Assembly (NCBI GenBank): GCA_024691465.1
Contig: JAILNO010000115.1
Coordinates: forward strand, 1 to 47,670
Length of the DNA stretch: 47,670 nt
Origin: Pseudobutyrivibrio sp.
Lineage (GTDB): Bacteria; Bacillota_A; Clostridia; Lachnospirales; Lachnospiraceae
Direction of reading: 5' to 3'
Below are positions 1-9,956 of this stretch, piece after piece. How positions within the stretch are numbered: position 1 is the first letter of the stretch; each line of letters starts with the position of its first letter. The notes under the pieces were generated by a model, which saw only the letters and a list, made by a program, of their open reading frames with translations, was not told the DNA's origin and made no database searches. The position numbers were made by a program, and so were the translations under genes.

Positions 1-20
1 CAACAAATAAGAATTTTGGG

Positions 21-44
21 GCAAGGTCATATGACCTTGCTCTT
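21..44 (+). terminator. Intercistronic hairpin before ABC permease
   Basis: Positions 21-40 form a perfect 20-bp palindrome (gcaaggtcatatgaccttgc), which can fold as an 8-bp stem with an ATAT loop, followed by a short T-rich stretch. It sits just upstream of the permease ribosome-binding site (ggag at 47-50). By analogy with other importer operons it could reduce read-through from an upstream binding-protein gene or protect its 3' end. An operator is also possible. Confidence 0.45.
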
Positions 45-56
45 TGGAGTTAAAAA

Positions 57-986
57 ATGGGAATTGAAACATTAATTGCTGGAATGCCAGGTAACGTGGC
101 TCAGGGTATCATATACGGTATCATGGCTCTTGGCATTTTCATTACTTTTAAATTACTTAATTTTGCAGATCTATCAGTAGATGGATCTTTTGCCACAGGA
201 GGAGCAGTGGCAGCTATGGTCATTATATCTGGACGCTCATGGGTGCTTGCTCTTATACTTGCAGTGCTGGCAGGTGCAGCTGCAGGTCTTATAACAGGTG
301 TGCTTCATACAATTTTTGGCATACCAGATATCCTGGCGGGTATCCTGACCCAGCTGGCTCTATATTCTATTAACCTTAGGATAGCCATGGATCAGCCTAA
401 CACACCTATATCAGTAGATAAGTACAATCTGGCAGTATCACTCAGATTTAAAAATGACGCTTTAATTACAGTTCTCGTAATAGCTGTAATTATTATCTTA
501 ATAATGTATTGGTTCTTCGGAACTGAGATGGGTTCAGCCCTCAGAGCTACAGGAACTAATCCAGCTATGGCCAAGGCACAGGGTATCAATGTTAACTTCA
601 TGAAGGCTTTTGGCTTGGTAATATCTAACGCATTAGTTGCTTTTGCTGGAGCTCTCTTCGCTCAGTTCAATGGTAATGCAGATGTCAATATGGGCCGTGG
701 TGCCATTGTAATTGGCCTTGCATCTATTATCATAGGCGATGTACTTTGCAATGCATTATTTAAGAAGAAGCTTACCTTCTGGCTCAGCCTTACATTCGTT
801 ATTGTAGGAGGTATTCTCTACTACCTATTCATTGCGATTGTATTGTGGCTCAAGATGCCAGCTAATGATATGAAGTTATTTACAGCTATTATCGTAGCTA
901 TTTTCCTTGCTGTTCCTTATCTTAAGAACAAGGCCAATAGTTCATTTAGAAAGGCTGCTAAGAGAGGAGGTAAGGATAATGCTTAA
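57..986 (+). CDS. ABC transporter permease (COG4120/LivH-like)
   Basis: This is a very hydrophobic 309-residue protein with about eight or nine membrane segments. The N-terminal segment GIIYGIMALGIFITFKLLNF resembles LivH-type branched-chain permeases, specifically the COG4120 branch that pairs with a COG1101 ATPase. It would form the membrane channel of an importer whose binding protein should be encoded just before the window. Family members include the streptococcal TrpXYZ system, but the sequence alone does not fix the substrate. The gene overlaps the ATPase gene by 8 nt (ATGCTTAA), indicating translational coupling. The start is supported by ggag at 47-50. Confidence 0.85.
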   Translation: MGIETLIAGMPGNVAQGIIYGIMALGIFITFKLLNFADLSVDGSFATGGAVAAMVIISGRSWVLALILAVLAGAAAGLITGVLHTIFGIPDILAGILTQLALYSINLRIAMDQPNTPISVDKYNLAVSLRFKNDALITVLVIAVIIILIMYWFFGTEMGSALRATGTNPAMAKAQGINVNFMKAFGLVISNALVAFAGALFAQFNGNADVNMGRGAIVIGLASIIIGDVLCNALFKKKLTFWLSLTFVIVGGILYYLFIAIVLWLKMPANDMKLFTAIIVAIFLAVPYLKNKANSSFRKAAKRGGKDNA

Positions 987-1776
987 TGCTTTTAACTTGA
1001 AGAAGACCTTCAATCCAGGCACAATCAATGAAAAGGTTGCTCTAGACGGAGCCACTCTACAGCTTTCAGAGGGGGAGTTTTGTACAGTAATTGGTGGTAA
1101 TGGTGCTGGTAAGTCTACTTTTCTTAATGCTGTAGCTGGCGTATGGCCAGTGGACGCAGGACAGATTACCATCGATGGTATAGACGTTACAGGATTACCT
1201 GAATATAAGAGAGCTAAGTATCTAGGACGAGTATTCCAGGATCCTATGACAGGTACTGCAGCTAATATGCAGATTGATGAGAATATGGCTCTTGCAGCCA
1301 GACGAGGAAGATGCCGTGGTCTAGGATGGGGTGTTACTAAGTCAGAAAGAGCCAGATATCATGAGATGCTTAAGGAGTTAGACTTAGGTCTTGAGGACAG
1401 ACTTACTGCTAAGGTAGGACTACTCTCAGGTGGTCAGCGTCAGGCACTTACACTTCTTATGGCGACCATACAGAAGCCTAAGCTTCTACTATTAGATGAG
1501 CACACAGCAGCCCTTGATCCTAAGACAGCTTCTAAAGTGCTTGAGATTACAGACATGCTTATCAAGGAACACAATCTCACAGCTATGATGGTTACTCACA
1601 ATATGAGGGATGCAATCAATTACGGTAACCGTCTAATCATGATGAATGAGGGACGTGTAATCTTAAACATCAGCGGTGAGGAAAAGAAGAACCTTAGCAT
1701 TGAGGATTTATTGCATAAGTTCGAAGAGGTTTCGGGCACTGAATTTACCAACGATACAGAAATTCTTTCTAAATAA
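979..1776 (+). CDS. ABC transporter ATP-binding protein (COG1101)
   Basis: The 265-residue ATPase has Walker A GGNGAGKST near residues 40-48, the signature LSGGQRQALTLL, Walker B LLLLDEHTAALDP and the switch histidine in MVTHNMRDA. The reading frame extends upstream, but ATG at 979 is chosen because agaggagg (963-970) lies 8 nt before it and the resulting 8-nt overlap with the permease is compact. It would energise the permease encoded immediately upstream on the cytoplasmic face. A terminator follows at 1782, so this is the last gene of the transporter operon. The substrate is unknown; amino acid or nucleoside-like compounds are plausible from the family. Confidence 0.9.
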   Translation: MLNAFNLKKTFNPGTINEKVALDGATLQLSEGEFCTVIGGNGAGKSTFLNAVAGVWPVDAGQITIDGIDVTGLPEYKRAKYLGRVFQDPMTGTAANMQIDENMALAARRGRCRGLGWGVTKSERARYHEMLKELDLGLEDRLTAKVGLLSGGQRQALTLLMATIQKPKLLLLDEHTAALDPKTASKVLEITDMLIKEHNLTAMMVTHNMRDAINYGNRLIMMNEGRVILNISGEEKKNLSIEDLLHKFEEVSGTEFTNDTEILSK

Positions 1777-1781
1777 GATAT

Positions 1782-1820
1782 AGCCAGTTGAGAATACTTC
1801 TTAACTGGCTTTTATTATTA
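1782..1820 (+). terminator. Rho-independent terminator after ABC ATPase
   Basis: AGCCAGTT (1782-1789) pairs with AACTGGCT (1803-1810), followed by TTTATTATTATT. It closes the transporter operon before ftsH. Confidence 0.75.
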
Positions 1821-1867
1821 TTAAATAGTATTAAAATTTTATTAAAAGCATTACTTTTACACCTATT

Positions 1868-1873
1868 TATGAT
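1868..1873 (+). promoter_or_regulatory. Candidate -10 box of ftsH promoter
   Basis: TATGAT lies about 40 nt before the ftsH start in a very AT-rich spacer. No good -35 hexamer is visible at 16-18 bp, so the call is weak. The preceding terminator makes some promoter here likely. Confidence 0.3.
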
Positions 1874-1912
1874 AAATTAGAAGATGAATTTTGAACTTAA
1901 TCGGAGGCAAAA

Positions 1913-3913
1913 GTGAACGAAAATAATAACAATCCAAATGGTGGAGATAAGAAGAATAATCGTCAGCCCTTTTATACACTTGGAATATTAGTTTTAATAG
2001 CACTTTTCTTTACAAGCATGATGTATAGAGGAGCTAATGCTAGCTCTAATCAGGAGATTACATATACTGAATTCCTTCAATTAGTTGAGGATGACCAGGT
2101 TTCGGAAGTTACCTTTAAGGATGATGTTATCAATATCACTCTTATAGAGGGTTCTACATATGGAATGTCTGAAGAGGAAGCTAATACTCTTGAGCAGATA
2201 TATAAGAGTACAGGCCAGAGTGCAAGCATATCACTCTACACCGCATATATACGCGATGACGACTTATTACCTCTACTTAAGAAACATAACGTCAATATAG
2301 ATGGAACTATTGCAGATTCAACTGCAGCCATAATCTACAATATACTGTCCTTTGTGTTACCACTGGTATTACTGTGGGTAGTGCTGGGATTCCTTATGAA
2401 GCGCATGGGCGGTGGCGCCATGGGCGTCGGTAAGTCTAATGCCAAGCTCTATAATATGGAGAAGGCTACAGGCGTTACATTTAAGGATGTAGCAGGACAG
2501 GATGAGGCTAAGGAATCAGTTCAGGAGATGGTAGATTTCCTACATAATCCTAAGAAATATACCGAGATAGGTGCCAAGCTTCCTAAGGGAGCATTATTAG
2601 TAGGCCCTCCTGGTACAGGTAAGACTCTTCTTGCTAAGGCAGTAGCTGGTGAGGCAGGCGTACCTTTCTTCTCACTGGCAGGATCTGACTTCGTAGAGAT
2701 GTTCGTAGGTGTAGGTGCATCCCGTGTCCGTGACCTATTTAAGGAGGCACAGAAGGTAGCACCATGTATCGTATTCATCGATGAGATTGATGCCATTGGT
2801 AAGAGCCGTGATGCTCACTATGGCGGAGGTAACGATGAGCGTGAGCAGACCCTCAATCAGCTCCTTTCAGAGATGGATGGTTTCGATTCTAACAAGGGTC
2901 TTCTTATTCTTGCAGCTACTAACCGACCAGAGGTACTTGATAAGGCCTTGCTTCGTCCAGGTCGTTTCGATAGACGTATCATTGTTGATAAGCCTGACCA
3001 GAAGGGACGTACTGAGATTCTCAAGGTACATTCCAAGGATGTAAAAATGGACGAGTCAGTTGATTTAGATGCACTTGCTCTTGCTTCAGTGGGACTAGTA
3101 GGTTCAGACCTTGCTAATATCATTAATGAGGCAGCTATTCTCGCAGTCAAGGATAAGAGGAAGTTCGTTAACCAGAAGGATCTATTCGAAGCATTCGAGC
3201 TAGTTGCCGTAGGTGGCAAAGAGAAGAAGGATAGAGCCATGAGTGAAAAGGAACGCAAGATCGTTTCTTATCACGAGGTAGGTCATGCACTTGTCTCAGC
3301 TCTTCAGAAGGATGCTGAGCCAGTACAGAAGATTACAATTGTGCCTAGAACTATGGGTGCATTAGGATATACACTCCAGACTCCTGAGGAGGAGAAGTTC
3401 CTTGAGACTAAGGACGAGCTATTAGCTAAGATTGTCACCTATATGGGTGGTCGCGCAGCTGAGGATATTAAGTTCGGCACTTACACATCAGGAGCAGCTA
3501 ATGATATCGAGCAGGCTACCAAGATCGCCAGAGCTATGGTTACGAGATTTGGTATGTCTGATAAGTTCGGTATGATGGGACTTGCTACAGTTGAGAGCCA
3601 GTACTTAGATGGCAGAGCTTCTCTTATCTGCGGTGAGAATACAGCAGCTGAGATTGATGGTGAAGTACTTCAGATGATTACTGATGCCTATGCTAAGGCT
3701 AAGCAGCTCTTAAATGACAATATGGAGAGTCTTGATAAGATTTCTGATTACCTATTTGAGCATGAGACCATTACAGGTAAGGAGTTCATGAAGATATTCA
3801 GAGAGATTAAGGGTATTCCTGATCCAGATGAGAAGAAGCCTGAGCAGGAGTCTTTCGTTGAGATTGAGAATGATCCTAACAATGTAGTAACAGATAATAT
3901 TTTTGATGAGTAA
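1913..3913 (+). CDS. ftsH: ATP-dependent zinc metalloprotease FtsH
   Basis: FtsH is a membrane-anchored hexameric AAA+ protease that degrades unstable and misassembled proteins. The 666-residue product has an N-terminal membrane segment (about 22-40), an extracytoplasmic domain, a second membrane segment (about 140-160), an AAA module with Walker A GPPGTGKT at 231-238 and Walker [10 protein letters not shown], then the M41 zinc protease motif HEVGH at 454-458. The start is GTG at 1913, preceded by ggagg at 1903. Length and domain order are standard. uvrC follows after only 5 nt, so the two are probably co-transcribed. Confidence 0.97.
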   Translation: MNENNNNPNGGDKKNNRQPFYTLGILVLIALFFTSMMYRGANASSNQEITYTEFLQLVEDDQVSEVTFKDDVINITLIEGSTYGMSEEEANTLEQIYKSTGQSASISLYTAYIRDDDLLPLLKKHNVNIDGTIADSTAAIIYNILSFVLPLVLLWVVLGFLMKRMGGGAMGVGKSNAKLYNMEKATGVTFKDVAGQDEAKESVQEMVDFLHNPKKYTEIGAKLPKGALLVGPPGTGKTLLAKAVAGEAGVPFFSLAGSDFVEMFVGVGASRVRDLFKEAQKVAPCIVFIDEIDAIGKSRDAHYGGGNDEREQTLNQLLSEMDGFDSNKGLLILAATNRPEVLDKALLRPGRFDRRIIVDKPDQKGRTEILKVHSKDVKMDESVDLDALALASVGLVGSDLANIINEAAILAVKDKRKFVNQKDLFEAFELVAVGGKEKKDRAMSEKERKIVSYHEVGHALVSALQKDAEPVQKITIVPRTMGALGYTLQTPEEEKFLETKDELLAKIVTYMGGRAAEDIKFGTYTSGAANDIEQATKIARAMVTRFGMSDKFGMMGLATVESQYLDGRASLICGENTAAEIDGEVLQMITDAYAKAKQLLNDNMESLDKISDYLFEHETITGKEFMKIFREIKGIPDPDEKKPEQESFVEIENDPNNVVTDNIFDE

Positions 3914-3918
3914 TATTT

Positions 3919-5790
3919 ATGGTAACTGAACAGGACCTTGCTAAACTCCCGGACCAACCGGGAGTTTATCTAATGCATGGGAAAAATGACGAAATAATAT
4001 ATGTAGGCAAAGCGCTCTCACTTAGGCATAGAGTGAGGCAATACTTCCAGCCTAGTCATGACGAGGGCCTTAAGAAAAAGCAGATGGTGGCCAATATAGA
4101 CTACTTTGAGTTTATTGTCACAGATTCTGAGTTAGAGGCCCTAATTTTAGAGTGCAATTTAATAAAAGAATATCGCCCTAAATACAATACCATGCTTCGC
4201 GACGATAAGACTTATCCGTATATAGAGGTGACCCTCCAGGAGGCTTATCCACGCGTACTTTTTTCCAGACGTATGAAGAAGAATGGCAGCAAGTTCTTCG
4301 GGCCATTTACATCGGCTGGGGCTGTGCACGATACAATTGAGCTTGTTCAGAAGCTATATAAGATTCGCACATGTTCCCAGAAGCTTCCAGAGAATTTCGG
4401 CAAGACCAGACCTTGTCTTAACTATCATATAGGTCAGTGCCTAGGCCCATGTCAAGGCAATGTGCCTGTGGAGGAATACGCCAAGAATGTAGAGAAGGTC
4501 ATCGACTTTTTAAATGGAAATTATTTCGATACCATCAAGGACCTTAAGGCTAAGATGCTCAAGGCCTCAGAGGAGATGGATTTCGAGAAAGCTGCATTAT
4601 ATAGAGATTTGATTGAATCTGTTAAGACCTGTGCTGGCCGTCAGAAGGCCACACAGTTAGATGGTGAGGATAGAGATATCATAGCCATGGCCAGGGGCGA
4701 GGAGGACGCTGTGGTACAGGTATTCTTCATCCGTGGGGGCAAGATGATAGGACGAGAGCATTTCTTCATCAATGTCAGGGTGGATGATTCCGATGAAGAT
4801 CTACTACAGTACTTCCTTAAGGATTATTATACTGGCACACCTTTTATTCCTAGAGAGATATTCGTTCAGCTTGAGATGCAGGAGTTCCACTTGCTGGAGA
4901 CATGGCTTTCTAATAAGAAGGGCTCTAAGGTGCGTATAATTACACCGAAGAGGGGAGCCAAGGAGAAGCTGGTAGAACTGGCAGCTAAGAATGCTCAGAT
5001 GGTTCTTGACCAGGATAGAGAGAAGATTAAGAAGGAAGAAGGCCGAACCATAGGTGCCATGAAGGAGATTGCTGATCTCTTGGGGTTACCTAAAGCCAGT
5101 CGTATGGAGGCATACGATATTTCTAATATATCAGGCTTCCAATCAGTAGGTTCCATGGTGGTATTCGAGAAAGGCAAGCCTAAGCGCTCAGATTACCGCA
5201 AATTCAAGATTAAGACCGTGGAAGGGCCTAATGATTATGCATCTATGCATGAGGTGCTTACCAGGAGATTCTCCCATGGTTTAGAGGAGCTGGAGGACAA
5301 TGGTGGCGTAGTGGAGGATAGCTTCACTAAGTTTCCAGATATCATCATGATGGATGGTGGTAAGGGCCAGGTGCATATAGCTGAGCAGGTTATGGCAGAG
5401 TTAGGGCTACACATTCCTATTGCGGGTATGGTTAAGGATGATCACCACAGGACTAGAGGACTGTTCTTTAAGGATGTGGAGCTTCCTATTGATACTCATT
5501 CAGAAGGATTCAAGCTTATAACCAGACTACAGGATGAAGCCCATAGATTTGCAATAGAGTACCACAGGAGCCTCAGGAGCAAGGGACAGGTGCACAGTTT
5601 CTTAGATGATATCGACGGTATAGGCCCCAAGAGGCGCAAGAGCCTTATGAAGAAGTATATTTCAGCTGAGAGGATGGCGGAGGCATCCCTGGAGGATCTG
5701 ATGGCCACAGAGGCCATGAGCAGGGAGGCCGCGGAGAATGTATACAATTACTTTCACCCTATTAATTCCGCCGAAAATGAGCTAAAATAA
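3919..5790 (+). CDS. uvrC: Excinuclease ABC subunit C
   Basis: UvrC makes both incisions in UvrAB-dependent nucleotide excision repair. The 623-residue protein shows the N-terminal GIY-YIG nuclease (GVYLM then IIYVGKA, residues about 14-50), a cysteine-containing middle region, a UVR motif ([15 protein letters not shown], about 215-230) that contacts UvrB, the RNase H-like nuclease ([10 protein letters not shown]) and a C-terminal helix-hairpin-helix ([16 protein letters not shown]). The start ATG is 5 nt after the ftsH stop and has only a weak ribosome-binding site (gatgag), suggesting coupled translation. Confidence 0.97.
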   Translation: MVTEQDLAKLPDQPGVYLMHGKNDEIIYVGKALSLRHRVRQYFQPSHDEGLKKKQMVANIDYFEFIVTDSELEALILECNLIKEYRPKYNTMLRDDKTYPYIEVTLQEAYPRVLFSRRMKKNGSKFFGPFTSAGAVHDTIELVQKLYKIRTCSQKLPENFGKTRPCLNYHIGQCLGPCQGNVPVEEYAKNVEKVIDFLNGNYFDTIKDLKAKMLKASEEMDFEKAALYRDLIESVKTCAGRQKATQLDGEDRDIIAMARGEEDAVVQVFFIRGGKMIGREHFFINVRVDDSDEDLLQYFLKDYYTGTPFIPREIFVQLEMQEFHLLETWLSNKKGSKVRIITPKRGAKEKLVELAAKNAQMVLDQDREKIKKEEGRTIGAMKEIADLLGLPKASRMEAYDISNISGFQSVGSMVVFEKGKPKRSDYRKFKIKTVEGPNDYASMHEVLTRRFSHGLEELEDNGGVVEDSFTKFPDIIMMDGGKGQVHIAEQVMAELGLHIPIAGMVKDDHHRTRGLFFKDVELPIDTHSEGFKLITRLQDEAHRFAIEYHRSLRSKGQVHSFLDDIDGIGPKRRKSLMKKYISAERMAEASLEDLMATEAMSREAAENVYNYFHPINSAENELK

Positions 5791-5822
5791 CTTAAGATTT
5801 AAATAGTTGATGGGAGGTTTAT

Positions 5823-6752
5823 ATGGCAAATAACAAATTCGTAACTGTAGCCACAGTTAAAGAGAGATTTAACCTTACTAATTACACACCAGAGATTAAT
5901 CTTGAGGAAGCTAAAGTAACAGTGGCAGATGTCAATCGACCAGGTCTTCAGTTACATGGATTCTACGAGCATTTCGATGCCACCAGAATTCAGGTCATTG
6001 GTAATGTTGAAGCTGCATATCTGTCTAAGAAGAATAGTGAGGAAAAGGCTGAGAGCTTCGCTAAGCTATTTTCTTATCAGGTGCCTTGTGTTATATTCTG
6101 CCGCAGTGAGGAGCCAGGAGAGGCTATCATTAAGGAGGCAATCAAGGCTAATGTACCAGTGCTTGGAACTGACAGAGGTACATCTGAGTTCATGTCAGCA
6201 CTTATTTATTCCTTGAACAAGGATTTCGCTCCATACACCACAATTCACGGTGTATTGGTTGATGTATATGGTGAAGGACTTCTCATCACAGGTGAGTCTG
6301 GTATTGGTAAGTCAGAGGCAGCTCTTGAGCTTATCCGAAGAGGACACCGTCTGGTTTCTGATGATGTAGTTGAGATTCGCCGCCCTAACAATGAGAGATT
6401 ATACGGTAGAGCACCTTCTATTACACAGTATCTCATTGAGCTTAGAGGAATTGGCATCATCGATGTTAAATCACTCTATGGTGTTGAAGCTGTTAAGGAT
6501 GAACAGCGTATAGATTTAGTTATCAAGCTTGAGGACTGGACTAAGGAGAAAGAATACGACAGACTGGGAATGACCGATGAATATATGAACATCCTCGGCA
6601 TTGATGTCACATGTCATTCACTTCCTATTAGACCAGGACGTAACCTTGCTATCATATGCGAGACTGCAGCAGTTAACCATCGTCAGAAGAAGATGGGATA
6701 CAACGCCGCAGAAGAGCTTTATAGAAGAGTACAAAACAATATTAATGGTTAA
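5823..6752 (+). CDS. hprK: HPr kinase/phosphorylase
   Basis: HprK phosphorylates a serine (Ser46) of HPr or Crh in response to glycolytic metabolites and removes it when they fall, feeding CcpA-type catabolite control. The 309-residue protein has conserved H142 (IHGVLVDVYG), Walker A GESGIGKS at 157-164 and the HprK signature LIELRGIGIIDVKSLYG at about 204-220. All recognisable catalytic elements look intact. gggagg (5814-5819) precedes the ATG. It lies 4 kb upstream of the HPr-like gene at 10841, its probable substrate. Confidence 0.96.
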   Translation: MANNKFVTVATVKERFNLTNYTPEINLEEAKVTVADVNRPGLQLHGFYEHFDATRIQVIGNVEAAYLSKKNSEEKAESFAKLFSYQVPCVIFCRSEEPGEAIIKEAIKANVPVLGTDRGTSEFMSALIYSLNKDFAPYTTIHGVLVDVYGEGLLITGESGIGKSEAALELIRRGHRLVSDDVVEIRRPNNERLYGRAPSITQYLIELRGIGIIDVKSLYGVEAVKDEQRIDLVIKLEDWTKEKEYDRLGMTDEYMNILGIDVTCHSLPIRPGRNLAIICETAAVNHRQKKMGYNAAEELYRRVQNNING

Positions 6753-6770
6753 CAGGAGATTTAAGTAATT

Positions 6771-8168
6771 ATGGAACGTAATAATGCATGGTCAAAGTAT
6801 ACTTCTGACAAGGAGATGAAGAAGGTTTTCACCTTTGGAGAGGAGTATCGTAAGTTTTTATCAACATGCAAAACAGAAAGGGAATGCGTAGCTTTTTTCA
6901 TTGATAAAGCTAAGCAGGATGGCTTCACTGATTTAGATGAGGCAATCACTAAGGGCAAGAAGCTTAAGGCTGGAGACAAGGTCTACATGGCTAACAAGGG
7001 CAAGGAGCTTGCACTATTTATCGTAGGTTCAGAGGATCTTGAGACAGGTATGAATATCTTAGGAGCTCATATCGATAGCCCTAGGATGGATCTTAAGCAG
7101 AATCCTTTATATGAGGACTCTGATATAGCTTTACTTGATACACATTATTATGGCGGTATCAAGAAGTATCAGTGGGTGACTATTCCGCTTGCATTACACG
7201 GCGTGCTTGTTAAGAAGAATGGCGAGGTTATGCCAGTTAATGTAGGAGAGGATAAGAATGATCCAGTATTTGGTATTTCCGATCTACTCATTCATCTGGC
7301 TGCTGATCAGATGGATAAGAAGGGTGCCAAGGTAGTTGAGGGTGAGGATTTAGATGTTATCGTTGGTAGCATTCCTACCTTTGACAAGGAAGGCAAGAAG
7401 GAGAAGGACGCAGTCAAGGCTAACGTACTTAGACTTCTCAAGGAGAAATACCAGATTGAGGAGGAAGACTTCGTCTCTGCAGAGATCGAGGTGGTTCCAG
7501 CTGGAGAGGCCAGAGATTTCGGATTTGATCGTTCTATGATTCTAGGATATGGTCATGATGACAGAGTATGTGCTTACTCTTCATTTATGGCACTTATTAA
7601 CTGCAAGAAGACACCTAAGAAGACAGCTTGCTGCCTCTTAGTTGATAAGGAGGAGATTGGTTCTGTAGGCGCTACAGGTATGGAATCTAGATTCTTCGAG
7701 AATGTATTTGCAGAGCTTTACAACCTTACAGGTGAGTACTCGGAGCTTAAGCTTCGCAGAGCGCTTACTAATTGCAAGGTTCTTTCATCTGATGTTTCTG
7801 CAGCTTTTGATCCTAATTATGCATCAGTTTTTGAGAAGAAGAACTCAGCATATCTTGGACGTGGATTAGTATTCAATAAGTACACAGGTGCTAGAGGCAA
7901 GAGCGGCTCTAATGATGCATCTGCTGAGTATGTGGCAGAGATTCGCCATATCATGGACAAGGATAAGGTATGCTGGCAGACAGCAGAGCTTGGCAAGGTA
8001 GACCAGGGTGGCGGCGGAACTATCGCTTATATCATGGGCAACTACAATATGCAGGTAATCGATTCAGGTGTAGCTGTGCTTTCTATGCACGCTCCATGTG
8101 AGATTATCTCTAAGGTAGATTTATACGAAGCATTATTAGGATACGAGGCATTTATCAAATATGCTTAA
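6771..8168 (+). CDS. M18 family zinc aminopeptidase
   Basis: The 465-residue protein matches the M18 (aspartyl aminopeptidase/aminopeptidase I) family. Visible metal-site motifs are GAHIDSPR (about 100-107), DKEEIGSVGATGMESRF (about 289-305) and the C-terminal SMHAPCEI. It is expected to be a cytosolic dodecameric enzyme that trims N-terminal residues from peptides. Its 3' end overlaps murB by 8 nt (ATGCTTAA), the same junction octamer as at 979-986. Substrate preference cannot be read from the sequence. Confidence 0.92.
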   Translation: MERNNAWSKYTSDKEMKKVFTFGEEYRKFLSTCKTERECVAFFIDKAKQDGFTDLDEAITKGKKLKAGDKVYMANKGKELALFIVGSEDLETGMNILGAHIDSPRMDLKQNPLYEDSDIALLDTHYYGGIKKYQWVTIPLALHGVLVKKNGEVMPVNVGEDKNDPVFGISDLLIHLAADQMDKKGAKVVEGEDLDVIVGSIPTFDKEGKKEKDAVKANVLRLLKEKYQIEEEDFVSAEIEVVPAGEARDFGFDRSMILGYGHDDRVCAYSSFMALINCKKTPKKTACCLLVDKEEIGSVGATGMESRFFENVFAELYNLTGEYSELKLRRALTNCKVLSSDVSAAFDPNYASVFEKKNSAYLGRGLVFNKYTGARGKSGSNDASAEYVAEIRHIMDKDKVCWQTAELGKVDQGGGGTIAYIMGNYNMQVIDSGVAVLSMHAPCEIISKVDLYEALLGYEAFIKYA

Positions 8169-9087
8169 GAATAATTATATTAAGCTATCTAATGAACTTA
8201 AGAATAAATTCCCTAATTCGGTAATTTATGTTGATGAACCAATGAAAGCACACACCACCTTTAGAATAGGTGGTGTTGCTGACGTATATGTGGAACCAGA
8301 CTATGACGATATCGTCCCTATGATTAGCTTCCTTGGTAAAAGTGACGCTCCTTTCATGGTTATTGGCAATGGCAGCAATCTGCTTGTCAGTGACGATGGA
8401 ATAGAGGGCGTAGTGATATCTCTAGGCAAGCAGTCGGATGAAATTACTATTGAGGGCGATATAGTTTCAGTACAGGCTGGAGCACTCCTATCTAAGGTGT
8501 CAAATAAGGCAGCTGCAGCGGGGCTTACAGGGTTGGAATTCGCTTCGGGCATCCCTGGCTCCATAGGTGGTGCAGTATATATGAATGCTGGAGCTTATGG
8601 TGGCGAGATTAAGGATATACTTATATCTGCTCAGGTCCTTACTAAGGATCATGAGGTAGTAGATATGAGTCCTGAGGAGCTTGAGCTGTCATATCGTCAT
8701 TCCATTCTTATGGAAGAGGGCGGATACGTGCTCTCGGCTAAGCTTAAGCTTCAGGCTGGAGATAGTGAGGCTATTACAGCTCGCATCGATGAGATTCGAC
8801 AGATGCGTACTGAGAAGCAGCCTCTTAATTATCCTAGCGCAGGTTCGACATTCAAGCGCCCTGAGGGATATTTCGCAGGCAAGCTCATCGATGACGCAGG
8901 CCTTAGGGGATACACAGTAGGTGGCGCTCAAGTATCTGAGAAGCATTGTGGATTCGTTATCAATAGAGAGTCAGCCACTGCATCAGATGTGCTACAGCTC
9001 ATGCGAGATGTGGATGACAAAGTATACGATTTATTCGGCGTACATTTGGAGCCGGAGGTTAGAATCATCGGGAGGAATCTAGATTGA
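8161..9087 (+). CDS. murB: UDP-N-acetylenolpyruvoylglucosamine reductase
   Basis: MurB reduces UDP-GlcNAc-enolpyruvate to UDP-MurNAc with NADPH and FAD, an early cytosolic step of peptidoglycan synthesis. The 308-residue protein has the FAD-binding segments TFRIGG, GNGSNLLVSD and ASGIPGSIGGAVYMNAGAYG, and the active-site serine in GSTFKRPEGYFAGKLID. Its layout fits the type II (Gram-positive) form. It overlaps the aminopeptidase by 8 nt and rapZ by 4 nt, so the three are translationally coupled. Confidence 0.96.
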   Translation: MLKNNYIKLSNELKNKFPNSVIYVDEPMKAHTTFRIGGVADVYVEPDYDDIVPMISFLGKSDAPFMVIGNGSNLLVSDDGIEGVVISLGKQSDEITIEGDIVSVQAGALLSKVSNKAAAAGLTGLEFASGIPGSIGGAVYMNAGAYGGEIKDILISAQVLTKDHEVVDMSPEELELSYRHSILMEEGGYVLSAKLKLQAGDSEAITARIDEIRQMRTEKQPLNYPSAGSTFKRPEGYFAGKLIDDAGLRGYTVGGAQVSEKHCGFVINRESATASDVLQLMRDVDDKVYDLFGVHLEPEVRIIGRNLD

Positions 9088-9956
9088 AACTTTTAATTCT
9101 TACTGGTATGTCAGGTGCTGGAAAAAGCACAGCTTTCAAAATGCTAGAGGATATGGGCTATTACTGCATGGATAATCTTCCTATCCAGCTACTTAAGAGT
9201 GTAGTTGAGCTAGCTGAACAAGGAGCTTTTGACCAGAAGATAGTAGTGGGTATCGATGTGAGAAATGGTAGGGCTATGAAGCTTCTGCCTGATATTCTTC
9301 AGGAGCTAGATAATGACAAGAAGCAGTTCTCCATTCTATTCTTGGATGCTGAGGATGATGTTCTAATCAAGAGATATAAGGAGACTAGGCGTAATCATCC
9401 ACTTTCTGGCAGGGAGAGGATAGCTGCTGGTATCAAGGAAGAGAGAGAGTCTATCGGCTTCCTTAGAGACGAGGCAGACTATGTTATCGACACTACTCAT
9501 CTACTGACTAGAGAGCTTAAGGAAGAGCTTGAGAAGATCTTCGTAGATGATGCGGATTACAAGAGCTTGTTTGTTACTATTATTTCCTTTGGATTCAAGT
9601 ATGGTATTCCAGAGGATGCAGATTTAGTATTTGATGTAAGATTCTTGCCTAATCCATACTATGATACTGAGCTTAGGCCTTTTACAGGTAATGATCAGCC
9701 TATTAAGGATTTCGTGCTTAAGTATGATGAGGCGCAGATATTCCTACAGAAGACTACGGACCTGATTAAATTCTTGATTCCTAATTATATTAAAGAGGGC
9801 AAGAATCAGCTGGTAATAGCAGTAGGTTGTACTGGAGGCAAGCACAGGAGTGTATGTCTTGCAGATGAGATATTTGAGGCCCTTAATCACGATGAGTCCT
9901 ATGGACTTAAAATAGAGCATCGCGATATTGGTAAGGATGCATTGAGAGGAAAATAA
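9084..9956 (+). CDS. rapZ: RapZ/YvcJ family nucleotide-binding protein
   Basis: The 290-residue P-loop protein has Walker A GMSGAGKS at residues 8-15 and the RapZ C-terminal GCTGGKHRSV motif. In enterobacteria RapZ binds GlcN6P and controls glmS through small RNAs; in Firmicutes (YvcJ) it has nucleotide-hydrolysing activity and a less clear role. The start is TTG at 9084, 8 nt after ggagg (9071-9075), overlapping the murB stop by 4 nt. No glmR/yvcK gene lies between rapZ and whiA here, unlike in B. subtilis. Confidence 0.95.
   Translation: MKLLILTGMSGAGKSTAFKMLEDMGYYCMDNLPIQLLKSVVELAEQGAFDQKIVVGIDVRNGRAMKLLPDILQELDNDKKQFSILFLDAEDDVLIKRYKETRRNHPLSGRERIAAGIKEERESIGFLRDEADYVIDTTHLLTRELKEELEKIFVDDADYKSLFVTIISFGFKYGIPEDADLVFDVRFLPNPYYDTELRPFTGNDQPIKDFVLKYDEAQIFLQKTTDLIKFLIPNYIKEGKNQLVIAVGCTGGKHRSVCLADEIFEALNHDESYGLKIEHRDIGKDALRGK

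Noticed and set aside
1..56. T-box or riboswitch before the ABC permease
   Set aside because: Only 56 nt are visible and they hold a simple palindrome; no T-box motif is seen. The operon start lies outside the window.
2857..3258. 133-residue minus-strand open frame within ftsH
   Set aside because: It lies opposite a conserved gene, is serine/arginine rich as antisense frames often are, and has no recognisable motif.
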